DNA from: Bacteroidota bacterium
Lineage (GTDB): Bacteria > Bacteroidota > Bacteroidia > Bacteroidales > Lentimicrobiaceae
Direction of reading: 5' to 3'
Length of the DNA: 64,000 nt
NCBI GenBank assembly: GCA_023417935.1
Contig: JAEZDY010000023.1
Span: forward strand, 310,001 to 374,000
Part shown: positions 1-8,150 of the stretch, one piece after another
Layout of the letters: each line of letters opens with the position of its first letter
How positions within the stretch are numbered: the first letter of the stretch is position 1
Translations under genes and position numbers: made by a program
Notes under the pieces: model-generated
Database searches by the model: none
Told to the model about the DNA's origin: nothing
Seen by the model: only the letters and a program-made list of their open reading frames with translations

Positions 1-928
1 CAAAATTGCCTGATGAATCTTGTTTATTTTTTTCTAACACATAAAGTATTTCGTATTGGAAAATATAGAAAGAAGAAACTAAGCCAATAGTTGTAATCAT
101 GATCCATCTGAACTTGATCTTAAAAACTATCAGTAGAGCAATAACAACAATTGCGGCAATACTAACCCAGGCTGCACGGCTATATGAAAGAAATAATGCA
201 ACAAGCAGTAATACAGTTAAGATCCCGGCGTAGAGCCTGTATGTTTTCGATCGGCTACTATTAAATGTAAAACCTACAAATACAGGAAGGAAAAAAGCGA
301 GTATTCCCCCATAAGCAGTATGGTCATTATAAAAAGGTTTCATAACCCAATGCCCCTGCTTTTCAGCGAAGCCATAAAAACTATGCTGATAAGTTGTGTA
401 AATGATTACAATACCTAAAGCAATTACATACAGCCAGTTGAAGTAATTAATATTCCTTGCGTTTTTAAATAATGCAATTCCAAGGAAATAAAAAGGAACC
501 ACAAACCATAAACGTGAAAAAAGGAACTTAAATGATACAAGTGGCAGTTCACTAGTTATACTGGTGATCAATATCCAGAAAAGACTCAGGTATACAGTCC
601 ATGAAACGGGATGGTTTAAGATGCGCTTATCATAATGCCCGTTAAAGATTGTTTTAAGAAAAAAGAGCAGTAATATACCAACAAGCAATGGCTCAGTGGG
701 AATTGATACCCCAATACCCATTTCCTTATCAGCAATATTAACAGCCAGTGGTGCAAGGAAAACAATGAATAGTAATAACTTATCGAGCCAGAAGATATAC
801 ATAAGGCCCACTATTATAACTACTGGAATGAAGATACCCCAGTAATGCTCCTTAACAATAAGAAGTGAGTTCAGTAGTATAAATAACCCACTGAGCAAAT
901 AAAACCATTTGACTTTAATTTTTGCCAA
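1..928 (-). CDS. O-antigen ligase/polymerase family membrane protein (partial)
   Basis: About 309 residues are visible; the C-terminus lies beyond the left edge. The reverse strand is open from a TTG codon at 928 and reads as a chain of hydrophobic segments. Near residues 246-254 it contains LSYSRAAW, the usual signature of the Wzy_C (O-antigen ligase/polymerase) family, which joins or polymerises polysaccharide repeat units at the periplasmic face of the inner membrane. The TTG start is chosen because an in-frame TAA lies just upstream, a purine-rich ribosome site (AGAGGAAGAG) precedes it, and the next ATG is about 40 codons inside. It begins 29 bases after the Wzz-like gene ends and is probably the last visible gene of that operon. 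Ligase versus polymerase cannot be decided from sequence. Confidence 0.8.
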   Translation of the reverse strand, partial: MAKIKVKWFYLLSGLFILLNSLLIVKEHYWGIFIPVVIIVGLMYIFWLDKLLLFIVFLAPLAVNIADKEMGIGVSIPTEPLLVGILLLFFLKTIFNGHYDKRILNHPVSWTVYLSLFWILITSITSELPLVSFKFLFSRLWFVVPFYFLGIALFKNARNINYFNWLYVIALGIVIIYTTYQHSFYGFAEKQGHWVMKPFYNDHTAYGGILAFFLPVFVGFTFNSSRSKTYRLYAGILTVLLLVALFLSYSRAAWVSIAAIVVIALLIVFKIKFRWIMITTIGLVSSFYIFQYEILYVLEKNKQDSSGNF

Positions 929-957
929 CTCTCTTCCTCTAGATTACATTAATTTTA

Positions 958-1956
958 TTAATCAGCTTTTGTCAACTCAGCAATAGCATGGTTTATTTTC
1001 CTGTTTTCCTTAACTGAGATAACAACAACAGAAAAGAATACTGCAGCTACAACTGAATAAAGTACAATGAGCCAGCGTATAGGATAAGATTTTTTATCAG
1101 CTATGGTGGGGCTGGTAACTACATTGAGGAAAGTGAATGTTTTTTCTGCATCATAAACTGCCATATCATACTTCAATTCAAAATCAGCGTATATGTGCAT
1201 GATATCAGAGCGGCGTTGTGACAATACGGCCAGTTCTCCTGCCTTTTGCTCAAAGTTGGTTTTTAATTGTATCACATCAGTGGTTGGCTTTGCTCCGGTA
1301 CTTCCATCAAAGGTTTTCAAATAACCTCTTGTAATTTCCGTTGCCTGTGCATCAAAATCATAAAGACCGTATTCCAGTCTTAACTTAGCTAGAGCGTTCT
1401 CTACACTGTCCAACTGCGCTTTCTTTTCTTTGAGAGTCCATCCAAGACTTTTTACTACTTCATTGTATTTATCCTTGTGTATTCTTCTAATCTTCTGATT
1501 GCAAAACTCCATGATTGAGTTGACCATGTTGTATGCTACAACAGGGTCCTTATCAGTAACCTGAATTTCAATTGACTCCCACTGGGTCTTATTTATCCTA
1601 ACATTTTCATTGTATAAGTACATCATGGTTGAATAATAATACTTATATCCTGTATCAATCTTATAATGCTCACTGAGATTGTACTTTTTGATCACACTAT
1701 CTTTGATATCTTTTGACTGTAGCCATTGAAGCATCTGTTCTGATTCACTCTCATCTGAATATGGCGCTATATTCGAAGGATATACCAGTGCATGAGATTT
1801 AAACTTAGGAGTTATAAAAAAGGGTGATGAAAAAACCATAGCCAGAACCGCTGCTGCAATAGCAATGACTAAAAGGTGCATCTTCCACTTGAGGAATATT
1901 TTCATCAAACTCAGGTTATTGAAGTAATTTTCCATATTCGGCTTTACTTTGTTCAT
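958..1956 (-). CDS. Wzz-like polysaccharide chain-length determinant protein (first of two paralogues)
   Basis: A 332-residue protein with the polysaccharide co-polymerase layout: an N-terminal membrane segment (about 27-48), a large periplasmic region with a likely coiled coil (about 165-205), and a second membrane segment (about 295-316) preceded by the SYPIRW motif common in Wzz/GumC proteins. Such proteins sit in the inner membrane and set polysaccharide length. There is no C-terminal tyrosine-kinase domain, so it is the Wzz type rather than the Wzc type. Its ATG overlaps the stop of the upstream paralogue by 4 bases, implying translational coupling. Residues around both membrane segments (FSSPFFITP, SYPIRW) match the paralogue closely, so the pair looks like a duplication that has since diverged. 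Confidence 0.85.
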   Translation of the reverse strand: MNKVKPNMENYFNNLSLMKIFLKWKMHLLVIAIAAAVLAMVFSSPFFITPKFKSHALVYPSNIAPYSDESESEQMLQWLQSKDIKDSVIKKYNLSEHYKIDTGYKYYYSTMMYLYNENVRINKTQWESIEIQVTDKDPVVAYNMVNSIMEFCNQKIRRIHKDKYNEVVKSLGWTLKEKKAQLDSVENALAKLRLEYGLYDFDAQATEITRGYLKTFDGSTGAKPTTDVIQLKTNFEQKAGELAVLSQRRSDIMHIYADFELKYDMAVYDAEKTFTFLNVVTSPTIADKKSYPIRWLIVLYSVVAAVFFSVVVISVKENRKINHAIAELTKAD

Positions 1957-3026
1957 TCTGAATAAATATCTTGCTTTTGTATAGAAGGAACGTTTTTTTT
2001 TAACATTCCTTTTGTTGTAAGTTTATCAATGCTAATAATTACCAATATAGAAATCAGTAAAGTAGAAATAACAGATACTAATACTATCACCCAACGAATT
2101 GGATATGATTTCTTCTCAGCTTTGTATGCTGATTCAACTACAAATTTCTGGGGAAGATTTTCAGTTGCATCTACTTTTGCTTCCTCATACCGAGCTTTAA
2201 GATAACTCAATTGTTTCTTTTCATGCTCTAACTGGTCTCGTATAGATACATATGCACCACCATACCGGGCAAGCACATCAAGTTTGGCGTTTAAAGCATC
2301 AATGCCTCGCTGATTACCACGAGCTATTTCAATTGCGAGTTGTTGATTCATCATCTCTGATTGAGTTTCGTAATCAAAAACTCCATATTCCCTGATCTTT
2401 TTAAGAGAGTCTTCCATTAAGGCAATTTCATTCTGCAGGCTCAAATATTCTTTCTCAACAATTTTGAAGCCCATTACCGCACGCTCTTTTTGCATTGCGT
2501 TCTTTGTGGAATCAAGTAATTCAGAAATTGTATTTGCTATATCGGCTGCTATCTGGGGGTCACGGTCAAGCACCGTAATTTTAACAGCCATATATTCGGT
2601 TCTGCGGAAGGTAATATTGCTCTGGTATTTTTTGTAAAGATAGGTGTACTTATACTTTGACTTTGGATTTATCCCATAATGCTCAACAAGGTTAAACTTT
2701 CCAACTATTTTCTCTCTGATCACACCTGAGTTCAGGATCTGTAGCATCTGCTCAGTTTGTTCATCTTCACCAAATTCCAGAATGTCAGATTTTGCAGATA
2801 TCTGGTCAGTTAGCAGCGCTTTTGAAACTGAATTACTTGAAACCGGGAATAGTATTACTGTTGATTTGTATAAGGGTGTTATAAAATAAGGAGAAGAAAA
2901 AACAATAGATAGTATGGCGGCAATAACACCAATTACAATAAGGTGCTTCCGCCAGGAATAAAGATATACTCCAAAACTTGTCGAGTCAAAATCCTTCACT
3001 CCATGTAGGTTATTTTCCGACATCAT
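1953..3026 (-). CDS. Wzz-like polysaccharide chain-length determinant protein (second paralogue)
   Basis: A 357-residue relative of the neighbouring gene. It has a membrane segment at about 29-50 followed by FSSPYFITP, a periplasmic domain with helical, coiled-coil-prone sequence around 175-285, and a second membrane segment at about 312-334 after SYPIRW. No kinase motifs are present. It is the first gene of a minus-strand operon: a TATCTTTG -7 element lies 34 bases upstream, and the next Wzz-like gene overlaps by 4 bases. Two adjacent ATG codons (3026 and 3023) could both serve as start. The paralogues may form a mixed oligomer or give two chain-length modes; that is inference. Confidence 0.85.
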   Translation of the reverse strand: MMSENNLHGVKDFDSTSFGVYLYSWRKHLIVIGVIAAILSIVFSSPYFITPLYKSTVILFPVSSNSVSKALLTDQISAKSDILEFGEDEQTEQMLQILNSGVIREKIVGKFNLVEHYGINPKSKYKYTYLYKKYQSNITFRRTEYMAVKITVLDRDPQIAADIANTISELLDSTKNAMQKERAVMGFKIVEKEYLSLQNEIALMEDSLKKIREYGVFDYETQSEMMNQQLAIEIARGNQRGIDALNAKLDVLARYGGAYVSIRDQLEHEKKQLSYLKARYEEAKVDATENLPQKFVVESAYKAEKKSYPIRWVIVLVSVISTLLISILVIISIDKLTTKGMLKKNVPSIQKQDIYSE

Positions 3027-3059
3027 TGTTATACGCTGAGGTAGATTTTATAAAGTCGT

Positions 3060-3067
3060 CAAAGATA
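3060..3067 (-). promoter_or_regulatory. -7 promoter element for the Wzz/ligase operon
   Basis: TATCTTTG on the minus strand matches the Bacteroidota -7 consensus TAnnTTTG and lies 33 bases upstream of the first Wzz-like ATG. No strong -33 TTG was identified. Confidence 0.6.
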
Positions 3068-3134
3068 GAAATTTTTTAATCAAACATCACTTTGAAACTC
3101 TTAATAAATCAGCCCACTTGCAAGGATTTTATAC

Positions 3135-4586
3135 CTAATTTGTTCTTCCTTTGATAATTTCCAACAAATTACCTAAATTTAGCAATCGGAGAGCAATAGC
3201 AAGGGATATTGAACTGATTATCATCACTCCAACAGAGAATAGCCAGCTAATAGGGATAAATTTCATAACCGTTCCCAATCCAAATACTCCAGCCACAAAA
3301 AGCACGAGCTTCAGCAGAAATTTGTACTGTATTTTGATGTCAAAATATAAAACACTGAGTACAATTTGTAAAATAGCCATTACGCTTTGAGTTGCGAGGC
3401 TCGCCCATGCTGAACCATAAGCTCCATACTTTGGAATAAGAATAAGATTTATGACCACGTTGAAGAGCATGCCTGCAGCAGCCATATAATTTAACTGACG
3501 AAGATTTCCATTGGCTGTAAGTAAAGTACCAAAAACATAAGTAGTGGAAATGGCAATGAAACTTGCCATTAATATAGGGAACAACTTTGCTGATTCAATA
3601 ATATAATGATCGTACAAAAGGTCAATAATCTGGTAACTATAGGTAAATGAAACAGCTGTTACTATAACTGATAATACAAATAAGATTGAGAAAGATAGTT
3701 TGACCATATTTTCTATCCTACCTTTTGACTTGATTAAAGTAGCAAATAAAGGCAGGAGCATAAGGGAGAACAAAAAAGCAAGACTTGTAGCGGCATCAAG
3801 CAGCCTGTATGAGTGTGCATATATTCCTGACTGAATCTTTCCAGCCGGGCCCTCAATTAAACGTACAATCATTACTGTATCTATTTTATTATAGAAGGCC
3901 ATCAATAACACAAGTATGGCAAATGGCAGGCTCTGTTTAAGAATTACCAGGAAGAAAGGTAAGTTCCAGTTTAATCTTCTGAATGATGATTTCTTTATGA
4001 CTACTATAAATGCCACCATAAAGGTTAGCGTATATGCTATGGTTTGCGAATACACAAACCATTCAATTCGGAATGGTGTATTAGTAACCCCACCCCATAA
4101 CAGCACGCTGGTAATGGCAATCATTACAATTCTGTCAAGTACTGATAGTATACTGTCGGTCCTAAAAAGTAAAAGAGCTGAAACATTTGACCGCAAATAT
4201 AAAATGAAGGATATAAGGAACTGATTGATGCCCAGAAAGAGAAGCATCTGCAGTTCCTCACCTTTATACCCCCATATAAACGCCATTAGAAATGTGACAA
4301 TAAAGTAAATTACTCCCAATAACACCTTAAGGATCAATATACTTGAGAAATGCTTGTTAAGTAACTGATTGTTCTGAGCAATATTTCTGTTATTGAAGTT
4401 GGTAATACCGAAATCAAAAAGGATATTAAAAAGAAAAGAAAAATTAAAGAGATTAAAGTAAAATCCATAAGCTTCAGCACCAACAGTATTCTGCACACTT
4501 AGGTCAATACCAAATATCCATACCGGCTTTATGATAAGGTTAAGGAGCAGCAAAAAACTTAGGTTGGCAAGAAACTTTCGTTGCAT
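3135..4586 (-). CDS. Wzx-like oligosaccharide flippase
   Basis: A 483-residue, almost entirely hydrophobic protein with about 12-14 membrane segments. The N-terminal region (AYGFYFNLFNFSFL, then a phenylalanine-rich stretch) and the mid-protein segment around residues 250-260 (SGIYAHSYRLLDA) resemble the polysaccharide biosynthesis (RfbX/Wzx, MOP superfamily) exporters that flip undecaprenyl-linked repeat units across the inner membrane. It lies upstream of the two Wzz-like proteins and the O-antigen ligase/polymerase on the same strand, giving the core of a Wzx/Wzy-type pathway. The 108-base gap below it contains a separate promoter, so it may be its own transcript. The substrate cannot be told from sequence. 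Confidence 0.85.
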   Translation of the reverse strand: MQRKFLANLSFLLLLNLIIKPVWIFGIDLSVQNTVGAEAYGFYFNLFNFSFLFNILFDFGITNFNNRNIAQNNQLLNKHFSSILILKVLLGVIYFIVTFLMAFIWGYKGEELQMLLFLGINQFLISFILYLRSNVSALLLFRTDSILSVLDRIVMIAITSVLLWGGVTNTPFRIEWFVYSQTIAYTLTFMVAFIVVIKKSSFRRLNWNLPFFLVILKQSLPFAILVLLMAFYNKIDTVMIVRLIEGPAGKIQSGIYAHSYRLLDAATSLAFLFSLMLLPLFATLIKSKGRIENMVKLSFSILFVLSVIVTAVSFTYSYQIIDLLYDHYIIESAKLFPILMASFIAISTTYVFGTLLTANGNLRQLNYMAAAGMLFNVVINLILIPKYGAYGSAWASLATQSVMAILQIVLSVLYFDIKIQYKFLLKLVLFVAGVFGLGTVMKFIPISWLFSVGVMIISSISLAIALRLLNLGNLLEIIKGRTN

Positions 4587-4659
4587 GAATTTTATTATTG
4601 CCGCTTTAGGGATTATTTAAAGGTATGAATTAATTAGAGGTTTATCTCCGAGTGTTTAC

Positions 4660-4677
4660 TAAATTTGCGCAAATTTA
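4660..4677. promoter_or_regulatory. Perfect 18-bp palindrome carrying divergent -7 elements
   Basis: TAAATTTGCGCAAATTTA is a perfect palindrome in the gap between the flippase (minus) and a glycosyltransferase (plus). Each half is a TAnnTTTG -7 element reading outward to one gene. It lies about 75 bases from the flippase start and about 120 bases from the glycosyltransferase start. It could be a back-to-back promoter core, an operator, or both. A weaker minus-strand element (TACCTTTA, 4618-4625) lies closer to the flippase. Confidence 0.5.
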
Positions 4678-4799
4678 AAATTAATTGGAGATATATTCTA
4701 ATAAACTGTGATTGCCAGAGCTTCAATTAGAGATGATCTATAAAAATGCTGGTAAGGTTAGGTTAATTAATAAGGATTAGACCTCAAAAACTGTAAAAT

Positions 4800-5924
4800 T
4801 TGAGAATAGCAATTAATACACGGCTTTTATTGAAAGATAAACTTGAGGGAATAGGATGGTTTACTTATGAAAACCTTAAAAGGATTACAAAGGCTCATCC
4901 TGAACACCAGTTTTACTTTCTATTTGACCGTAACCCCCATAAAGATTTTATTTTTTCGGAGAATGTTACACCGCTTGTTTTGTTTCCGCAAGCAAGGCAC
5001 CCTCTATTGTATTATTTGTGGTTTCAGTATTCTGTAGCGAAAACACTCAGAAGTATCAAAGCTGATTTATTTATTTCAACAGATGGATATATTTCGCTTA
5101 ATACCAAAGTGAAAACACTAAATGTGTTTCATGATCTTAATTTTGAACATTATCCCCAGGATGTGCCGCCATTTGAAAGATGGTATTACAGGACTTTCTT
5201 TCCAAAATTTGCTCATAAGGCCGACAGGATAGCCACAGTCTCCGAATATTCGAAACAGGATATTATGGAGTTATACAGTATCCCGGAAGATAAGATAGAT
5301 GTTGTGTACAATGGAGCTAATGAAATTTATGCTCCTGTGAATGAAGAAGAAAAGAAAGAAACACGAGATAAACTAACAGACGGACAACCATTTTTCTACT
5401 TCATTGGCTCATTGCATCCCAGGAAGAACCTTGCAAATCTATTTAAGGCTTTTGACATTTACAGGAAATCGGATAATGACCTTACCACCAAATTAGTAAT
5501 TACAGGTGCTCGTAAATGGTGGACTAAGGAGATTGAAGAGATATACCGAAGTATGGAGTTCAGGAATGACGTTGTTTTTACTGGGCGAATGAAACTCGAA
5601 GAAATAAAAGATGTAATGGGTTCAGCATTAGCCCTCACTTATGTGTCATACTTCGAAGGTTTTGGTATTCCTATAATAGAAGCGTTCAGGTGCGGTACAC
5701 CGGTCATAACTTCAAATGTAACCTCAATGCCAGAAATTGCAGGAGATGCAGCATTACTGGTTGATCCTTTTGACCCTACTGAAATAGCAGCTGCTATGCT
5801 GAACATCACTAACGATGAAAACTTACGTCATCAACTTATTAAAAATGGCCATTTAAGAGCAAATGAATTTACCTGGGACAAGTCGGCGGATAGACTGTGG
5901 AATTCAATCAGTAAAGTATTGTAG
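4800..5924 (+). CDS. Glycosyltransferase, GT4 family
   Basis: A 374-residue GT-B fold glycosyltransferase. The N-terminal half begins MRIAINTRLL, as in many family-4 enzymes. The C-terminal half has the nucleotide-sugar-binding core: FYFIGSLHPRKN (about 199-210), then YFEGFGIPIIEAF (about 283-295), whose EGFG...E matches the E-x7-E motif, followed by GTPVITSN. It should transfer a sugar from a nucleotide donor to a lipid-linked glycan at the cytoplasmic face of the membrane. The start is TTG; no ATG fits and the protein aligns with its family from this codon. It stands alone on the plus strand, divergent from the flippase and convergent with murB. Donor and acceptor are unknown. Confidence 0.88.
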   Translation: MRIAINTRLLLKDKLEGIGWFTYENLKRITKAHPEHQFYFLFDRNPHKDFIFSENVTPLVLFPQARHPLLYYLWFQYSVAKTLRSIKADLFISTDGYISLNTKVKTLNVFHDLNFEHYPQDVPPFERWYYRTFFPKFAHKADRIATVSEYSKQDIMELYSIPEDKIDVVYNGANEIYAPVNEEEKKETRDKLTDGQPFFYFIGSLHPRKNLANLFKAFDIYRKSDNDLTTKLVITGARKWWTKEIEEIYRSMEFRNDVVFTGRMKLEEIKDVMGSALALTYVSYFEGFGIPIIEAFRCGTPVITSNVTSMPEIAGDAALLVDPFDPTEIAAAMLNITNDENLRHQLIKNGHLRANEFTWDKSADRLWNSISKVL

Positions 5925-5952
5925 TCATTTCAAAATCACTGTGGTTTATTAA

Positions 5953-6993
5953 TTATTCCACACAGGTGAGGATATTTACTTCAGGTTCCAGTCGTATATT
6001 AAATCGATCAAATACTGAATCTGATATTTTTTCAGCCAACTCTTTTATTTGCCTGCCATTAGCTTTTCCATAGTTTACCAATACCAGGGCTTGCTTTTCA
6101 TGAACTCCTGCATCGCCTTCGCGATATCCTTTCCACCCACATTTTTCAATCATCCAACCTGCTGCAAGTTTGTATTCATCGTCATTAATGAAGTATGGGA
6201 TATCGATATGCTTTTCCTTGATGGCCATGAATTCTTCTTTGGATACCAAAGGATTTTTGAAAAAACTTCCTGCATTACCAATTTCCATAGGATCTGGTAA
6301 TTTACTTTTCCTAATGTTAATGATTGCCTGACTTACTGAAGCAATATTTCGAGGAAGTTGAAGACGCATCATTTCTTGCTCCACAGCACCATATGACAGG
6401 TTAAGCACAGGCTTTTTTGAAAGCTTAAAAATTACTGAAAGTATAAGATAAACGCCCTTATACACCCCTTTAAAAACACTGTACCTGTATCCGAACTGAC
6501 ATTCCTCTCTATAAAATTCACGCACTTCCCCAGTTCTAAGTGATACTGCTTCAAGCATATAGAACACATCTTTCAACTCTACACCATATGCACCTATATT
6601 TTGGATAGGACTGCTTCCAACACTACCTGGTATAAGGCTCAGGTTTTCAATGCCACCGTATCCATTATTAATACAATAATTTACGAGGTCATCCCACACT
6701 TCACCTGCTTCTGCTTTTACATAAACATAATCATCATCTTCATCCAATACTTCAATTCCTTTTGTTGCAATCTTAACTATCAAGCCATCCCAATTGCCTG
6801 TAAAAAGAATGTTACTGCCGCCACCTGTAAATAATACCTTATCTTTAAAATTTGAAGCATAGCGCAATATCTGGGGCAATTGACTTTCAGAAATAAACTG
6901 AATCAGGTATTTCGTTTTACCCTGAACGCCAAAAGTATTAATTGGCTTCAGATCAACGTTTGATTCTATCCTAATGGCACTGTTTTTTTGCAT
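5953..6993 (-). CDS. murB: UDP-N-acetylmuramate dehydrogenase (MurB)
   Basis: A 346-residue flavoenzyme that reduces UDP-GlcNAc-enolpyruvate to UDP-MurNAc with NADPH in cytoplasmic peptidoglycan precursor synthesis. Visible family marks: LKPINTFG near the N-terminus, the FAD-binding GGGSNILF, GSVGSSPIQNIGAYG, GYRYSVFK with the type I tyrosine loop, and GNAGSFFKNP with the catalytic serine. I start it at ATG 6993 rather than GTG 7017, because the TACTTTTG -7 box (6998-7005) lies between them and the ATG gives the normal N-terminus. Only four bases separate that box from the ATG, suggesting a leaderless or nearly leaderless mRNA. A housekeeping gene placed inside a polysaccharide region. Confidence 0.95.
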   Translation of the reverse strand: MQKNSAIRIESNVDLKPINTFGVQGKTKYLIQFISESQLPQILRYASNFKDKVLFTGGGSNILFTGNWDGLIVKIATKGIEVLDEDDDYVYVKAEAGEVWDDLVNYCINNGYGGIENLSLIPGSVGSSPIQNIGAYGVELKDVFYMLEAVSLRTGEVREFYREECQFGYRYSVFKGVYKGVYLILSVIFKLSKKPVLNLSYGAVEQEMMRLQLPRNIASVSQAIINIRKSKLPDPMEIGNAGSFFKNPLVSKEEFMAIKEKHIDIPYFINDDEYKLAAGWMIEKCGWKGYREGDAGVHEKQALVLVNYGKANGRQIKELAEKISDSVFDRFNIRLEPEVNILTCVE

Positions 6994-6997
6994 ACCA

Positions 6998-7014
6998 CAA
7001 AAGTAGTATTTTTG
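6998..7014. promoter_or_regulatory. Nearly abutting divergent -7 elements, murB and glycosyltransferase
   Basis: Minus-strand TACTTTTG (6998-7005) points to murB and plus-strand TATTTTTG (7007-7014) points to the glycosyltransferase starting at 7041. They are one base apart, so the two promoters must share polymerase footprint and probably exclude each other. A TTTG at 6987-6990 may be the plus-strand -33 element, though its spacing (16) is short. Confidence 0.55.
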
Positions 7015-7040
7015 CACATTGCATCGTTTAGAAGGGGAAA

Positions 7041-8150
7041 TTGAAAAAAGTTATTGTTTCTGTTACGAATGACTTGAGCACTGACCAACGTGTTGATAAA
7101 GTGTGTTGTACACTTATGTCTTTAGGTTTTGAGGTGGTTCTGATTGGAAGATCATTACCAGGAAGCTTAAGCATCAACAAGCCTTATGCTACACATCGGA
7201 TGAGTTTGTTGTTCAAAACAGGTCCTTTGTTTTATGCTGAATACAACCTCCGGCTTTTCTTTTACCTTCTTTTCCATAGATCACATTTGCTTCTTTCTAA
7301 TGATTTAGACACATTACCAGCAAACTTCCTCGTACACAAGTTGAAGAATATTCCGATAGTATACGATAGTCATGAATATTATACTGGCACACCCGAACTT
7401 GTTGACCGCCATGTAGTTAGAAAATTCTGGAAGTCCATTGAAAGATACATCTTCCCTAAGCTCAAGGAAATAATTACGGTTAACAATTCAATTGCATCAT
7501 TATATGAACAGGAGTATGGCAAAAAAATATTTGTTGTACGCAATGTGCCCCGCAAATTAGAAGAAAAAAGAATAACGGCACCAAGCCACATACTGGATTA
7601 TTCAAATAAGCATTTAATAATCTTACAGGGTGCCGGTATTAATATTCAAAGGGGAGCGGAAGAAGCCGTATTGGCTATGAAATACATAGAAAATGCTGTA
7701 TTATTGATAATTGGCGGTGGCGATGTAATCGACTCCTTAAAGCAAATTACTACTAATGAAAATTTATCCCATAAAGTAGTCTTTATACCACGCCAGCCGT
7801 ATCATGATCTTATGGCTTATACTGCTGCTGCTGATGTTGGACTAACTTTAGATAAAGACACAAACATTAATTACAGATTCAGTTTGCCAAATAAGTTGTT
7901 TGATTACATACATGCGGGCACACCTGTACTTGCCTCATCATTGCCTGAAATCAAAAAGATAATTGAACAGTATGAAATTGGCCTGCTTATTGATAATCAT
8001 GACCCTGAGCATATTGCTTCGAGGATTAGATTTATGCTTGAGAATAATTTTAAAGAAAAATTAAAAGAAAATCTTAAAAAAGCTGCCTCAGAACTCAACT
8101 GGGAAAATGAAGAAGAAACTCTAAAACTTGTTTATACGAAATATGTCTGA
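7041..8150 (+). CDS. Glycosyltransferase, GT4 family
   Basis: A 369-residue GT-B glycosyltransferase. It begins MKKVIVSVTNDLSTDQRVDK, a common opening for family-4 enzymes in Bacteroidota, and carries PNKLFDYIHAGTPVLAS (about residues 290-306), the donor-site motif, followed by LPEIKKII. The TTG start at 7041 is preceded by GAAGGGGAAA, a good ribosome site. It probably adds one sugar to a surface glycan in the cytoplasm. The last codons overlap the next gene's ATG by 8 bases (ATGTCTGA), so the two are translationally coupled. A promoter at 7007-7014 serves the pair. Confidence 0.88.
   Translation: MKKVIVSVTNDLSTDQRVDKVCCTLMSLGFEVVLIGRSLPGSLSINKPYATHRMSLLFKTGPLFYAEYNLRLFFYLLFHRSHLLLSNDLDTLPANFLVHKLKNIPIVYDSHEYYTGTPELVDRHVVRKFWKSIERYIFPKLKEIITVNNSIASLYEQEYGKKIFVVRNVPRKLEEKRITAPSHILDYSNKHLIILQGAGINIQRGAEEAVLAMKYIENAVLLIIGGGDVIDSLKQITTNENLSHKVVFIPRQPYHDLMAYTAAADVGLTLDKDTNINYRFSLPNKLFDYIHAGTPVLASSLPEIKKIIEQYEIGLLIDNHDPEHIASRIRFMLENNFKEKLKENLKKAASELNWENEEETLKLVYTKYV

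Noticed and set aside
3151..4224. Two plus-strand reading frames opposite the flippase
   Set aside because: They are on the wrong strand of a clearly coding membrane protein, with no family features or ribosome site.
7015..7017. GTG start for murB giving 354 residues
   Set aside because: It lies upstream of a -7 promoter element and would add an odd hydrophobic-aromatic start; ATG 6993 fits the family.
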